From NCBI RefSeq assembly GCF_913773725.1, contig NZ_CAJYGK010000043.1, positions 1 through 46,426 of the forward strand: a stretch of DNA of 46,426 nt, given 5' to 3'. Made by a program: the position numbers and the translations under genes. Below the pieces are notes generated by a model, which had not been told where the DNA came from, made no database searches, and saw only the letters and a program-made list of their open reading frames with translations. Of this stretch, positions 33,387 to 42,811 are shown in pieces. This stretch comes from an uncultured Aquabacterium sp. (lineage in GTDB: Bacteria > Pseudomonadota > Gammaproteobacteria > Burkholderiales > Burkholderiaceae_C). Each line of letters starts with the position of its first letter. The first letter of the stretch is position 1.

Positions 33387-35626
33387 GCCCGGATTGTCGC
33401 TGTTCGGGACCGCCCGTGCGGGCGTCGGGGGCAGCCGTACACGGCCACGGGCACGGCGCTGAAGGCCGCATTGGCGCTGATGCGGTCGGTCAGCTGGTCG
33501 TCGGTCAGGTCGTTGATGCTGGCGCCGGGGTGGGCGCGCGCCACCGTCAGGGCCACGCCGGGCCGGTCATGCCCCCAGCCGTGGGGCAGGCTGACCACCC
33601 CGGGCCGGATGTCCGGGGTGATGTGCACCGGCACGCTCACCTGCCCGGTTCGTCCTTGCACGGTGACGGTCTGGCCATCCCGCAGCTGCCGGGCCGCCGC
33701 GTCATCCGGGTGGATCCACAGGGTGCAGCGCGGCTTGCCGGAAACGAGCCGCGCGCTGTTGTGCATCCACGAGTTGTTGGAGCGCACGTCGCGCCGGCCG
33801 ATGAGTTTGAGGGCGGGGCGACCGTCTGCGCCCGGTTCGGGGGGCGCGGCCCGCGTGAACAGATCGGTGAGTGCCGCCAGTTCGCGCCGGACCGGTTCGG
33901 GCAGCAGGCGGATGCGGCGGCGGCGCTGCTCGAGCCGCTTGACGAGAGAGGGCCGCAGCGGACCCAGGTCCACGCCATCCGGGCGGGCCTTGAGCTGGGC
34001 GAAGGTCACCCGTCCGCCTGCCCGACGCAGCCCCAGGTCCAGCAGGCGATGCGGTGGCAGCCGACCGACCAGGCCCCGGGTCAGCAGGCCGGCCAGGCGC
34101 TGGCGGATGCCGCCCCGCTCCAGCGCCCAGGCGCGGCGGGCGTACCGGCGTGCCAGTTCGGCGTAGATCTGCCAGTCATGCAGCGCCCCGTCGGCCGGCG
34201 CCACGATCGGGGGGCTGTAACGGGCCACGTTGTGCACAGCCAGGTGCAGGAAGACCAGGTCGTAGTGGTCGTGCTCGACAAAGCAGGTGGGCGGCAGGAT
34301 GACGTCGGCGTGTCGGGTGGTCTCATTGATGTAGAAGTCGACCGACACCATGAAGTCGAGTTGCGCGAGCGCCGTGTCGAGCTGTCGTCCATTCGGGGTG
34401 GACAGCACCGGGTTGCCGGCGGCGGTGACCAGGGCCCGGATCTGTCCTCGGCCGGGCGTGAGCATCTCTTCGGCCAGCACGGACACGGGCAGCTCTCCGC
34501 TGAACTCGGGTGCGCCCCGCACGCGGCTGTGCCACGCGCCCAGGTGTCCCGGGCCCATCAGCTTCATGTCGATCAGGTTGAGCGCGGGGCTGGTCAGCAG
34601 GGCGCCGCCCTCGCGGTCGACGTTGCCGGTCAGCAGGTTGATGGCCTGGATCGCCCACTGGCACACAACACCGTGCGCTTGCGTGGACACCCCCATGCGC
34701 CCGTAGACCACGGCCCCCTCGGCCTGGGCCAGTTCGCGGGCGAGCCGCCGGGTGGTGGCCGCGTCCATGCCGGTGTGGGGTGCGGTCGCTTCCGGGCTGA
34801 ACGGCTGCACCGCCCGCCGCACGGCATCAACCTGGTCCAGCAAGGGGGTGAGGTGCATCGGCCGCACGAGGTCTTCTTCGAACAGGGTGTGCAGCACCGC
34901 CAGCAACCAGGCCGCGTCGCTGCCCGGGTCGATGGCATGGTGTTCGTCGGCGACCGCGGCCGTTTCCGTGCGCCGCGGGTCGAGCACGACCAGCTTGCCG
35001 CCGCGCTCGCGCAGGTCCTTGAGGCGGGCGCGCACGTCGGGCACCGTCATCAGGCTGCCGTTGCTGGCCAGCGGGTTGCCCCCCAGGATCAGCATGAAGC
35101 GGGTGTGGTCGATGTCGGGAATGGGGATGGCCAGCTGGTGGCCGTACAGCCAGTGCGCGACGACGTGGTGCGGCAGCTGATCGGCCGAGGTGGCGGAAAA
35201 CCGGGCGCGCGTGCGCAGCTGGCTGAAGAACAGGTGACCGTGGGTGATGTTGCCCCAGTTGTGGACGTTGGGGTTGCCCTGGTAGACGGCCACGGCGTTC
35301 GCCCCGTGCTGCTCGCGCACGCGCACCAGGCCATCCACCACGAGGTCGAAGGCCTGGTCCCACGAGATGGGCTCGAAACGGGGTTGACCGTCGGCGCCGG
35401 TCACGCGACGCACGGGCTGGCGCAGGCGATCCGGGTCTTCGTGCAGGTCCTTCAGCGCCACGGCCTTGGGGCAGATGTGGCCGCGCGACAGGGGGTCGTC
35501 CGGGTTGCCGCGGATCTGCGTGATGCGGGCCGCGGGGCCGTCGCCCTCGACCTCGAAGCGCAGCCCGCAAATGGCTTCGCAGAGGTTGCAGACACCGGTG
35601 TGGGAGCGGGAGGCGGGCGAGGGCAT
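33383..35626 (-). CDS. Molybdopterin-dependent oxidoreductase
   Basis: 747-residue member of the DMSO reductase superfamily. The N-terminal [4Fe-4S] cluster motif is CNLCEAICGL with a later GHICPKA. Landmarks of the bis-MGD core follow: NVHNWGNITHG, MLILGGNPLASNGS, LVVLDPRRTETA and HADVILPPTCFVEHD. The C-terminal MGD-binding beta-barrel has WIHPDDAAARQLRDGQTVTV and VSLPHGWGHDRPG. No Tat signal is visible, so it is probably cytoplasmic. The substrate is unknown; formate- or nitrate-type relatives are alternatives. First gene of an operon with the hypothetical gene and tlpA. Confidence 0.9.
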   Translation of the reverse strand: MPSPASRSHTGVCNLCEAICGLRFEVEGDGPAARITQIRGNPDDPLSRGHICPKAVALKDLHEDPDRLRQPVRRVTGADGQPRFEPISWDQAFDLVVDGLVRVREQHGANAVAVYQGNPNVHNWGNITHGHLFFSQLRTRARFSATSADQLPHHVVAHWLYGHQLAIPIPDIDHTRFMLILGGNPLASNGSLMTVPDVRARLKDLRERGGKLVVLDPRRTETAAVADEHHAIDPGSDAAWLLAVLHTLFEEDLVRPMHLTPLLDQVDAVRRAVQPFSPEATAPHTGMDAATTRRLARELAQAEGAVVYGRMGVSTQAHGVVCQWAIQAINLLTGNVDREGGALLTSPALNLIDMKLMGPGHLGAWHSRVRGAPEFSGELPVSVLAEEMLTPGRGQIRALVTAAGNPVLSTPNGRQLDTALAQLDFMVSVDFYINETTRHADVILPPTCFVEHDHYDLVFLHLAVHNVARYSPPIVAPADGALHDWQIYAELARRYARRAWALERGGIRQRLAGLLTRGLVGRLPPHRLLDLGLRRAGGRVTFAQLKARPDGVDLGPLRPSLVKRLEQRRRRIRLLPEPVRRELAALTDLFTRAAPPEPGADGRPALKLIGRRDVRSNNSWMHNSARLVSGKPRCTLWIHPDDAAARQLRDGQTVTVQGRTGQVSVPVHITPDIRPGVVSLPHGWGHDRPGVALTVARAHPGASINDLTDDQLTDRISANAAFSAVPVAVYGCPRRPHGRSRTATIRA

Positions 35627-35729
35627 GCGGCAGGGGTGGTTCTGTCGGGAACCATTCCATGATGCCAGGGGGAGGCCGGGTGCCGGCCTCGGGGAAGTCT
35701 CGGGGTTGCGTCGGGCCGCGGCAGCCCGC

Positions 35730-37889
35730 TCAGCGTGTCCGGGCCACCCCGTCGGCGGCGTCGGCCCAGGCTGCGGCTTCGGCCTCGATCTGCGTCAGCC
35801 GGCGCAGCAGCCAGGGGGTCGGGTCGCCCTGGGGCTCGGGCAGGGCATGCGAGACGAGCACGCCGTCGTCCTGGTGGGGCGTGGCGGCCGCCAGGGGCGC
35901 AGGCGCGCGGTGCTGCCGCTCGGCAGGGTCGTCGCTGAGCCAGGCACACAGCGCGGCTTCGGTGCGCTCGATGGCGCTGGTGGCGGTGGGGCCGTGCAGG
36001 TCGCCCTGCCGGTGGGTGAGCACGATGCGCACGACCGCCAGCTGGCTGATGAGCCGGTGGCTGCGGATGAGCAGGGCCTCGAGGTGCGGGGAGCGGCTGC
36101 CAGCGTAGGTGGGTTCGCGCACGGTGCGCTGAAGGGCCTGCGCCAGCATCCAGATCGCGTCGTAGACCTCGCGCCGGGCGTGTGTGCGCTCGGGTGCCAG
36201 GGCGGAGCCCTGCTGCCAGTGCAGCACGTGGTGGGCGTAGCGGCGCAGTGCCTGCTGCAGCCGGTGTGTCAGGGCGGGCAGCTGGGCGCGTTCCCACGAG
36301 GGCAGCACATAGCTGAATCCCCAGGCCAGGCCGGCGCCGATCAGCGTGTCGGCCAGGCGCTCGGCCGCGTCCAGCCACACGGCATGCGGCCCGGTGGCGA
36401 ACATCTTGGCCTGCAGCAGCGCCATCACGGCTGCCGCCGTGGTGGTGATGCGGTAATCGCGCAGGACGTAGGCGTGCGCCAGGGCCATGCTGAGGGCCAG
36501 CACGGCAAAGCGCGCTGCCATGCCCAGCGGCAGGGACAGCAGCAGCGAGGCCACGGCGCAGCCGAGCAGGGTGCCGATGACCCGCGCGTCGCGGCGGGCC
36601 AGGGTCTGCTCCAGGCTGCCGCGCATGACGACGGCCACGGTCAGCAGCAGCCAGTGCGGGTGGCTGTGCCAGGGCAGGTGGTGGCTGAGCCACAGCGCGC
36701 AGGCCATGGCCAGCGTGGCCCGCAATGCGTAGCGCAGGGTCGGCGCGCCCAGGTGCAGTTGCCGGCGCAGCACGGGCAGCGACCACGACACCGGCGAGAC
36801 GAGCGACGTCAGCAGCGGTGCCTCGGGGTGGGGTCCGGGTGCGGTGCCCTCGGCGGCGCGGCGCAGGGCCTGGCCGTGTTCATGCAGATGGCCGGCCCGG
36901 CGTGCCAGGGACTGCAGCGCCCGGCTGTCCTCGGGGGCCAGCAGGGTGGGTGCTTGTGGCGCGGGCGGTGCGGGCTCGCCCAGGCGCACGGCCAGGGCCA
37001 GGTCGGCGACCCGGTCGGCGTGCCAGTTCAGGAAATGCGCCAGACGCAGCAGAGCCGTCCGGGTCGAGGGCGAGGTGGGCAGCTGGTCGATGTCGAGCTG
37101 GCACGCCAAGACCACGTCGCGCAGGTTCACGACGTGGATGAGGGTGTCGATCTCGCGGCGGCGGCGCGCGGAGGCGTCGTGGGTGGCCCCGTCGTACAGC
37201 AGGTCTCGCGCGCTCTGGAACACATCGGCCAGCGCGGCCTGCTGTCGGATCAGGCTCAGCAGATCCTGCTGACTGCTGGTGCGGGCGTCGGGCTCGGCGC
37301 GGTCCCGGGTCCAGCGGGCCTGCGTGCGGATCAGCCGGGAGAGGTTGTGCAGGCTCTCGGCCAGCGCCAGGGTGCGGTAGCGCCGTGCCAGCGCCACGGC
37401 GCACAGCTGGGCCCACAGGCCCATGAATGCCGCCCCCGCGGCCACCCACCCCAGGTGGCTCAGCGCCGCGACGCGGTCCATGGGCACCTCGCGGAATGCC
37501 GCCATCTGGAAGATGAGCGACAGGATCATCACGAAGCTGAGCGGCATGCCACGCTTGCCCCAGGCGGTCCACAGCAGGGCGCCGAAGGTCACGGCCAGCA
37601 CGGTGAGCGCTTCGGCCACGGCGTGGCCGTGGGTCAGGGCCACCAGGAGCGACACCAGCAGGCTGCCCGCGATGGCAGGCAGCATCGCGGCCGGCTTGCT
37701 GCGCGCCGTGACCACGGTGTCGGCCACGCCCACCGCGCCATAACCGGAAGAGGCGGCCACGGCGGCCGGCAACCCCCACAGCGGCGCGATCAACCCGGTG
37801 CACAGCAGCAGCCCGGCGCCGATGCCCAGGCCGTTGAGGAGCGGCGCGGGCAGTCGGCGGAGCAGGCTCAGGGGCGAAGCGGAGGGCAC
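35730..37889 (-). CDS. FUSC-family (YccS-like) inner-membrane protein
   Basis: 719 residues with two blocks of membrane segments (about 18-160 and 385-500), each followed by a soluble helical part. This is the duplicated layout of FUSC/YccS/aromatic-acid-efflux AaeB-like proteins. Examples are LGIGAGLLLCTGLIAPLWG near the start and VIGTLLGCAVASLLLSLPLG in the second block, the latter typical of the FUSC core. Related proteins export aromatic acids or have unknown roles; the substrate here is not predictable. Single gene, downstream of lysS on the same strand with a hairpin between. Confidence 0.87.
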   Translation of the reverse strand: MPSASPLSLLRRLPAPLLNGLGIGAGLLLCTGLIAPLWGLPAAVAASSGYGAVGVADTVVTARSKPAAMLPAIAGSLLVSLLVALTHGHAVAEALTVLAVTFGALLWTAWGKRGMPLSFVMILSLIFQMAAFREVPMDRVAALSHLGWVAAGAAFMGLWAQLCAVALARRYRTLALAESLHNLSRLIRTQARWTRDRAEPDARTSSQQDLLSLIRQQAALADVFQSARDLLYDGATHDASARRRREIDTLIHVVNLRDVVLACQLDIDQLPTSPSTRTALLRLAHFLNWHADRVADLALAVRLGEPAPPAPQAPTLLAPEDSRALQSLARRAGHLHEHGQALRRAAEGTAPGPHPEAPLLTSLVSPVSWSLPVLRRQLHLGAPTLRYALRATLAMACALWLSHHLPWHSHPHWLLLTVAVVMRGSLEQTLARRDARVIGTLLGCAVASLLLSLPLGMAARFAVLALSMALAHAYVLRDYRITTTAAAVMALLQAKMFATGPHAVWLDAAERLADTLIGAGLAWGFSYVLPSWERAQLPALTHRLQQALRRYAHHVLHWQQGSALAPERTHARREVYDAIWMLAQALQRTVREPTYAGSRSPHLEALLIRSHRLISQLAVVRIVLTHRQGDLHGPTATSAIERTEAALCAWLSDDPAERQHRAPAPLAAATPHQDDGVLVSHALPEPQGDPTPWLLRRLTQIEAEAAAWADAADGVARTR

Positions 37890-37916
37890 GGAGCAGGGGC
37901 GGGCTGGTGGGCGGAG

Positions 37917-37945
37917 GGCCAGGCGGTGAGGGCGCCTGCCTGGCC
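37917..37945 (-). terminator. Candidate hairpin downstream of lysS
   Basis: GGCCAGGC (37917-37924) and GCCTGGCC (37938-37945) pair perfectly over 8 bp with a 13-base loop, 9 bases after the lysS stop. A second small hairpin, GGCC-TTCG-GGCC at 37942-37953, overlaps it. There is no T-tract, so termination would be weak or Rho-assisted. Confidence 0.4.
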
Positions 37946-37953
37946 TTCGGGCC

Positions 37954-39480
37954 TCACGCCTCGCGGCGCAGCGCGGGGAAGAGGATCACGTCGCGGATGT
38001 TCGGTGCGTCGGTCAGCAGCATCATCAGGCGGTCGATGCCGATGCCGCAGCCGCCCGTCGGGGGCAGGCCGTATTCCAGCGCACGGATGTAGTCGGCGTC
38101 GAAGTACATGGCTTCCTCGTCGCCGGCGTCCTTGGCGTTGGCCTGGGCCTGGAAGCGGGCGGCCTGCTCTTCGGGGTCGTTCAGCTCGGAGAAGCCGTTG
38201 CCGTATTCGCGGCCGGTGATGAACAGCTCGAAGCGCTCGGTGATGCTCGGGTCGGCGTCGGAGGCGCGGGCCAGCGGGCTCACTTCCACCGGGTAGTCGA
38301 TGATGAAGGTAGGTTGCCAGAGCTGCTCTTCCACCGCGGCTTCGAACAGGCCGAACTGCAGCTCGGCCAGCGTCCAGCGGGCGGGCGGCTCTTCGCCCAG
38401 GGCCTTCAGCTTGTCGTGCAGCACCTGGGCGTTGTCGGCCTCGGCTTCAGTCAGGCCGGCGTACTTCACCAGCGAGTCGCGCACCGTCAGGCGCTGGAAG
38501 GGCGATTCGAGGTCGACCTCCTTGCCGCCATACGTCAGCTTGGCGGTGCCCACGGCGGCGATGGCCGCGTGGCGCAGGATGGATTCGGTGAAGTCCATCA
38601 GGTCGCGGTGGTTCCACCAGGCCGCGTAGAACTCCATCATCGTGAACTCGGGGTTGTGACGGACCGACACGCCTTCGTTGCGGAAGTTGCGGTTGATCTC
38701 GAACACGCGCTCGAAGCCGCCCACCACCAGGCGCTTCAGGTACAGCTCCGGCGCAATCCGCAGGAACATCTCCTGATCGAGCGCGTTGTGGTGGGTGATG
38801 AAGGGCTTGGCGTTCGCGCCCCCGGGGATGGGGTGCATCATCGGCGTTTCGACTTCGAGGAAGCCGTTGTCGACCATGAAGGCGCGGATGGAGGCAATGC
38901 CCTTCGAGCGGGCGATGAAGCGGGCGCGCGAGTCTTCGTCGACGATGAGGTCGACGTAGCGCTGGCGGTACTTCTGCTCCTGGTCGGTCATGCCGTGGAA
39001 CTTGTCCGGCAGCGGGCGCAGGGCCTTGGTCAGCAGGCGGATGGACGTGACCTTGATCGACAGTTCGCCGGTCTTGGTCTTGAACAGCGTGCCCTCGGCA
39101 CCCAGGATGTCGCCCAGGTCCCAGTGCTTGAAGGCGTTCAGGGCGTCGGCACCGACGTTGTCGAGCGTGACGTAAACCTGGATGCGGCCGGTGGCGTCCT
39201 GCAGGGTGCCGAAGCAGGCCTTGCCCATGACGCGCTTGAGCATCAGGCGGCCGCCGACGCTGGCCTTCACGGCCTGGGCTTCGAGGGCCTCGGCCTCGGT
39301 GCCGTCGTGGGCAGCGTGCAGGGCGCCGGCGCGGTCAGCGGGCTTGAAGTCGTTCGGGAAGGCCACGCCCTGGGCGCGGATGGCAGCCAGTTTCTCGCGA
39401 CGCTCGGCCACCAGTTTGTTGGTGTCCACCAGGGTGTCGGCGGGTGAGGCGTGCGTGTCGTGAGAGTGGGGCGTGCTCAT
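37954..39480 (-). CDS. lysS: Lysyl-tRNA synthetase, class II
   Basis: Charges tRNA-Lys. From ATG 39480 the protein has 508 residues, the normal length. An N-terminal OB-fold anticodon-binding domain (about 60-180, with [14 protein letters not shown] and [20 protein letters not shown]) precedes the class II core. Motif 1 is [15 protein letters not shown], motif 2 is [20 protein letters not shown], and motif 3 is [15 protein letters not shown] near the C-terminus. Divergent from the flippase gene; 97 bases separate the two starts. Confidence 0.97.
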   Translation of the reverse strand: MSTPHSHDTHASPADTLVDTNKLVAERREKLAAIRAQGVAFPNDFKPADRAGALHAAHDGTEAEALEAQAVKASVGGRLMLKRVMGKACFGTLQDATGRIQVYVTLDNVGADALNAFKHWDLGDILGAEGTLFKTKTGELSIKVTSIRLLTKALRPLPDKFHGMTDQEQKYRQRYVDLIVDEDSRARFIARSKGIASIRAFMVDNGFLEVETPMMHPIPGGANAKPFITHHNALDQEMFLRIAPELYLKRLVVGGFERVFEINRNFRNEGVSVRHNPEFTMMEFYAAWWNHRDLMDFTESILRHAAIAAVGTAKLTYGGKEVDLESPFQRLTVRDSLVKYAGLTEAEADNAQVLHDKLKALGEEPPARWTLAELQFGLFEAAVEEQLWQPTFIIDYPVEVSPLARASDADPSITERFELFITGREYGNGFSELNDPEEQAARFQAQANAKDAGDEEAMYFDADYIRALEYGLPPTGGCGIGIDRLMMLLTDAPNIRDVILFPALRREA

Positions 39481-39565
39481 GGTTCGGGCGGGCGCTGCGT
39501 TGGAGGAGGGGCCGCAGCCGCAGGTGCGACTCAGGCCAAACCCTCGATTGTATGAAACCCTGCGC

Positions 39566-39571
39566 GACAAT
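39566..39571 (+). promoter_or_regulatory. Candidate -10 box just before the flippase start
   Basis: GACAAT ends 6 bases before ATG 39578, which would start transcription at or next to the start codon (leaderless or near-leaderless). The same hexamer in the same position precedes the next gene (40999-41004). No clear -35 box is seen. Confidence 0.35.
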
Positions 39572-39577
39572 GGGGCC

Positions 39578-40993
39578 ATGTCTGTTCAAGATTCACCGCC
39601 GTCCGGTCGGTTGGCGGCCCTGAAACAGGTGTGGCAGGCCGTGCCCCGCGCGGCGCTGGGCAACCTGGTGGCCAAGCTGCTGATCGTGTCGCTCGGGCTG
39701 GCCATCACCGTGCTGGTGGCCCGCCAGGGGCCGCGTGTGCAGGGGGCTTTTGCGCTGTTCGTGGCCGTCGAGTCGGCCTTGCTGACGCTGTTTTCCGGTC
39801 TCGGGCTGTGGCTGGCGCGGCAGATGTCGCGCCAGGCCGGTGCGCTGGAGGGCGCACGGCAGGGCGCACCGGCGCGGGCCTTGCCGATGCTCCGGGGCGT
39901 GCTGCGCGCGGCCGTCGGGCTGGGCGCGCTGGCGTCGCTGGTGCTGGTGGCCGTGTCCTGGTGGGCCACCACCTCCCCCTATTCGCAACTGTGGCTGCTG
40001 GCGCTGGCGGCGCCTTTTCTGCTGCTGGTGCCGACGGCCACAGGCCTGTGGCTGGGCGAAGGTCGGATGTGGCCGATCAATGTGGCGCAGGTGGCGGCGC
40101 CCGCGACCGTGCTGATCGGGCTGGCCGGGGCCTGGTGGATCCAGGGCGATTCGCAGCGTAGCGCCCCCATGGTGGTGCTGGTGCTGACGGCATGGGTCAC
40201 GGGCAAGTCGCTGGTGGCGGTGGTCACGGCCTTCCGCGCGCTGCGGGACGCCGACCGGCGCGATGCCCGGGTGGCCGATGAACTGTCGGCATCGCGGCTG
40301 ACGGACTACTGGCGGCCGCAGCCCCGCTGGTGGCACGACGCGGGCTTTGTCGCGACGATCGGGGTCACGAACGTCATCAGCCTGTTGAACTACCGTGCCT
40401 CGCTGTTCCTGGTCGAGCGTTTTCATGGCCTGGCCTCGGCCGGCACCTACTCGGTGGCGGTCACGGTGGCCGAGCTGTTGTGGCTGCTGTCCTCGTCGGT
40501 CACGGTGTCGGCCTATGCCCGCATCGGCCACCCGGAGGTGCGCGTGGCCGCCGCGATGACGGTGCAGGCGGTGCGCATCAACGTGCTGGCCACCGTGCTG
40601 GCGGCGCCTGTGCTGCTGGCTGGTGCCTGGTGGGCCTTGCCTGCCGTGATGGGGGAGGCCTATGGCGCCTCCCTGCTGCCGCTGGCGGCCCTGTTGCCCG
40701 GGGTGGCGGCGTACGCGGCGGCCTCCAGCCTGTCGGCGTTCTACACCAACCACCTGGGGCGGCCGCAGCTGTCCGGGGGCATCGCGGGCCTGTCGCTGGC
40801 CGTGAGTTTCGGGCTCGGCCTGTTGCTGGTGCCCCGGTGGGGCGCCCTGGGGGCCGGGGTGTCGTCCACCGTGGGCTACCTCCTGGCCATCACCGTGGCA
40901 TACGGGGTGTTCCTGCGCCACGCGGGCCTGCCGGTGCGGGCGCTGTGGACGCCGTCCCTCACCCGGGTGCCCGCTTCTGGCCATGCGGCCTGA
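39578..40993 (+). CDS. Polysaccharide flippase (Wzx/MATE-type membrane protein)
   Basis: 471-residue polytopic membrane protein with about 12 hydrophobic segments, starting with [20 protein letters not shown]. The [24 protein letters not shown] region and the central [23 protein letters not shown] segment are typical of oligosaccharide flippases of the MOP superfamily. It would move lipid-linked sugar units across the inner membrane. ATG 39578 fits the family N-terminus; the open frame further upstream overlaps the lysS start on the other strand. First gene of the polysaccharide locus. Confidence 0.88.
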   Translation: MSVQDSPPSGRLAALKQVWQAVPRAALGNLVAKLLIVSLGLAITVLVARQGPRVQGAFALFVAVESALLTLFSGLGLWLARQMSRQAGALEGARQGAPARALPMLRGVLRAAVGLGALASLVLVAVSWWATTSPYSQLWLLALAAPFLLLVPTATGLWLGEGRMWPINVAQVAAPATVLIGLAGAWWIQGDSQRSAPMVVLVLTAWVTGKSLVAVVTAFRALRDADRRDARVADELSASRLTDYWRPQPRWWHDAGFVATIGVTNVISLLNYRASLFLVERFHGLASAGTYSVAVTVAELLWLLSSSVTVSAYARIGHPEVRVAAAMTVQAVRINVLATVLAAPVLLAGAWWALPAVMGEAYGASLLPLAALLPGVAAYAAASSLSAFYTNHLGRPQLSGGIAGLSLAVSFGLGLLLVPRWGALGAGVSSTVGYLLAITVAYGVFLRHAGLPVRALWTPSLTRVPASGHAA

Positions 40994-40998
40994 TCGGG

Positions 40999-41004
40999 GA
41001 CAAT
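40999..41004 (+). promoter_or_regulatory. Candidate -10 box before the acyltransferase start
   Basis: GACAAT lies across the end of the flippase gene's surroundings and ends 8 bases before ATG 41013. It mirrors the element ahead of the flippase gene and may drive an internal short-leader transcript. Evidence is motif and position only. Confidence 0.3.
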
Positions 41005-41012
41005 ACCGGCCC

Positions 41013-41672
41013 ATGTCCGTCCTGAGCCTGCGTCTCAAGCATTTCCTGGTCCGCCTGCTGTCGGTCTTCACCGGACCGCGCATCGTCTATGGCTGGCGCC
41101 ATCCGGACGGGCGGCTGTGCCCGCACACGCGGGTCAGCACCCACAGCTGCCTGGAAGGGCTGTCCGGGCTGCGGCTGGGCGACCACGTCTTCATCGGCCA
41201 CTTCAACCGGCTGGACGGCTCCAACGGCCTGGAGATCGAGGAGGGCGTCCAGGTGACCAGCCACGTGGCCATCCTGAGTCACTCCAGCCACCGCGCAGTG
41301 CGGGTCATGGGGCGACGCTACATCCATGACCCGAATCCGGCCGGCTACGTGCGCCGCGCCACGCGCATCGGGGCCTACAGCTTCATCGGCCCGCACAGCG
41401 TGATCGCGCCGGGCACCCAGATCGGCAAGGGCGTGATCGTGCAGGGCTACAGCTTTGTTTCCGGCGAAGTGCCGGACTTCGCCATCGTGGGGCCGCAGGC
41501 CCACGGCAAGCCGGCCGTGGTGCTGGGCGACACCCGCGAACTGGACCGCGACGTGCTGCGGCGCCACCCTGAACTGCACGACGTGTACGCCCGCTGGGCG
41601 GGGCTGGACAACCTGCGTCGCGCGCTGGGGGGCGACGTGCCCGATGGCGCGGTGGCCAAGGAGCGCCCATGA
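41013..41672 (+). CDS. Left-handed beta-helix (hexapeptide) acyltransferase
   Basis: 219 residues. Hexapeptide repeats are visible from about 40 to 165 (LRLGDHVFIG, LEIEEGVQVTSHVAI, TRIGAYSFIGPHSVIAPGTQIGKGVIVQGYS split by a loop). A conserved His lies in LSHSSHRAV. Relatives O-acetylate sugars of capsules, LPS or exopolysaccharide. The N-terminus (LSLRLKHFLVRLLSVFTG) is amphipathic and may associate with the membrane. The stop overlaps the next gene's start by 4 bases (ATGA at 41669). Confidence 0.87.
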   Translation: MSVLSLRLKHFLVRLLSVFTGPRIVYGWRHPDGRLCPHTRVSTHSCLEGLSGLRLGDHVFIGHFNRLDGSNGLEIEEGVQVTSHVAILSHSSHRAVRVMGRRYIHDPNPAGYVRRATRIGAYSFIGPHSVIAPGTQIGKGVIVQGYSFVSGEVPDFAIVGPQAHGKPAVVLGDTRELDRDVLRRHPELHDVYARWAGLDNLRRALGGDVPDGAVAKERP

Positions 41673-42787
41673 ACGCGTGCCCGGTGCGCATCCTGTTCTT
41701 TGCCGATGCGGCGAGCGTGCACACGCGCCGCTGGGTGGCCGCGGCCGTCGAGCGGGGTGCCGAAGCCGTGGTCGTGACGCGCCAGCCGGCCGAGGTGCCG
41801 GGTGCGCGCGAGGTCATCGCCATCCGGCCGGGCGGCGACAAGCCGGGCTGGTTCCTGGCCCTGCCCGAGGTGCGCCGCGTGGCCGCCGACCTGGCGCGGC
41901 GCTTCCAGCCCACGCTGGTTCACGGGCATTACGTCACCTCGTACGGCATGTGGGCCGCGGCGTGCGGGCTGAAGGTGCCGCTGGCGCTGACCGCATGGGG
42001 CAGCGACATCCTGGTCACCCCCCGTGAAAGCCGCCTGATGCGGCTGATCGTGGCCTGGTCGCTGCGCCGTGCCGACCTCATCACGGCCGATTCGATGGAC
42101 ATGCTCGACGCCATCGCGCGCTACCACCCGCAGGCCGCCTGCCACCAGATCCTGTGGGGTGCGGACACCGACCGCTTCGTGCCGGGCACGCCGGCGGAGG
42201 GCTTCGAGGTGGTGAGCCTGCGCAGCTGGGAACCGAACTACAACATCGACGTGCTCATCGAGGCCTTTGCCCGCTTCGTGCAGGCCCGGCCGGCGGCGGG
42301 CGCGCGTTTGCACCTGCTGGGTGGCGGGCCGATGGCCGAGGCGCTGAAGGCGCAGGTCGCCGGCCTCGGTCTGTCCGATCAGGTGCAGTTTCACGGTCGG
42401 GTGGGTGACCAGGCCATGGTCGACGCCATCCAGCGCAGCAGGGTGAGCCTGTCGGTGCCCACGAGCGACGCCACGTCGGTGTCCGTGCTGGAGTCGATGG
42501 CCTGCGGCCTGCCCCTGATCGCCACCGACCTGCCCGCCAACCGGCAGTGGCTGGACGCGCGCGGGGGCTGGATCGTGCCGGTGCGTGATGTCGCAGCGGT
42601 GAGCGCCGCGCTGCAACAGGCCCATGACCAGCCTGCGTTGACCGCCGCCATGGGCCTGCACAACCGCACCCTGATCGAGCGCGAGGCCTCGCGCCGCGGC
42701 CAGATGGACGCGATGTGGCGCCTGTACCTGAAGCTGCTGCAGCCCGTGTGCAAGGGGCCCCGCGCCTCGGCGCCGGCTCGCGGCTGA
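41669..42787 (+). CDS. Glycosyltransferase family 4 (GT-B)
   Basis: 372-residue retaining glycosyltransferase. The N-terminal half has RILFFADAASVHTRRWV, VHGHYVTSYGMWAA and LTAWGSDILVTP. The C-terminal nucleotide-sugar domain has LRSWEPNYNIDVLIEAFA, LHLLGGGPMAEAL and the signature SVSVLESMACGLPLIATDLPANRQW, which contains the E-x7-E-like motif. It probably adds one sugar to the lipid-linked repeat unit on the cytoplasmic side. Overlaps the acyltransferase gene by 4 bases. Confidence 0.9.
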   Translation: MNACPVRILFFADAASVHTRRWVAAAVERGAEAVVVTRQPAEVPGAREVIAIRPGGDKPGWFLALPEVRRVAADLARRFQPTLVHGHYVTSYGMWAAACGLKVPLALTAWGSDILVTPRESRLMRLIVAWSLRRADLITADSMDMLDAIARYHPQAACHQILWGADTDRFVPGTPAEGFEVVSLRSWEPNYNIDVLIEAFARFVQARPAAGARLHLLGGGPMAEALKAQVAGLGLSDQVQFHGRVGDQAMVDAIQRSRVSLSVPTSDATSVSVLESMACGLPLIATDLPANRQWLDARGGWIVPVRDVAAVSAALQQAHDQPALTAAMGLHNRTLIEREASRRGQMDAMWRLYLKLLQPVCKGPRASAPARG

Positions 42788-42811
42788 GGCCGTTTTCTTC
42801 TGCCGTCCGCC

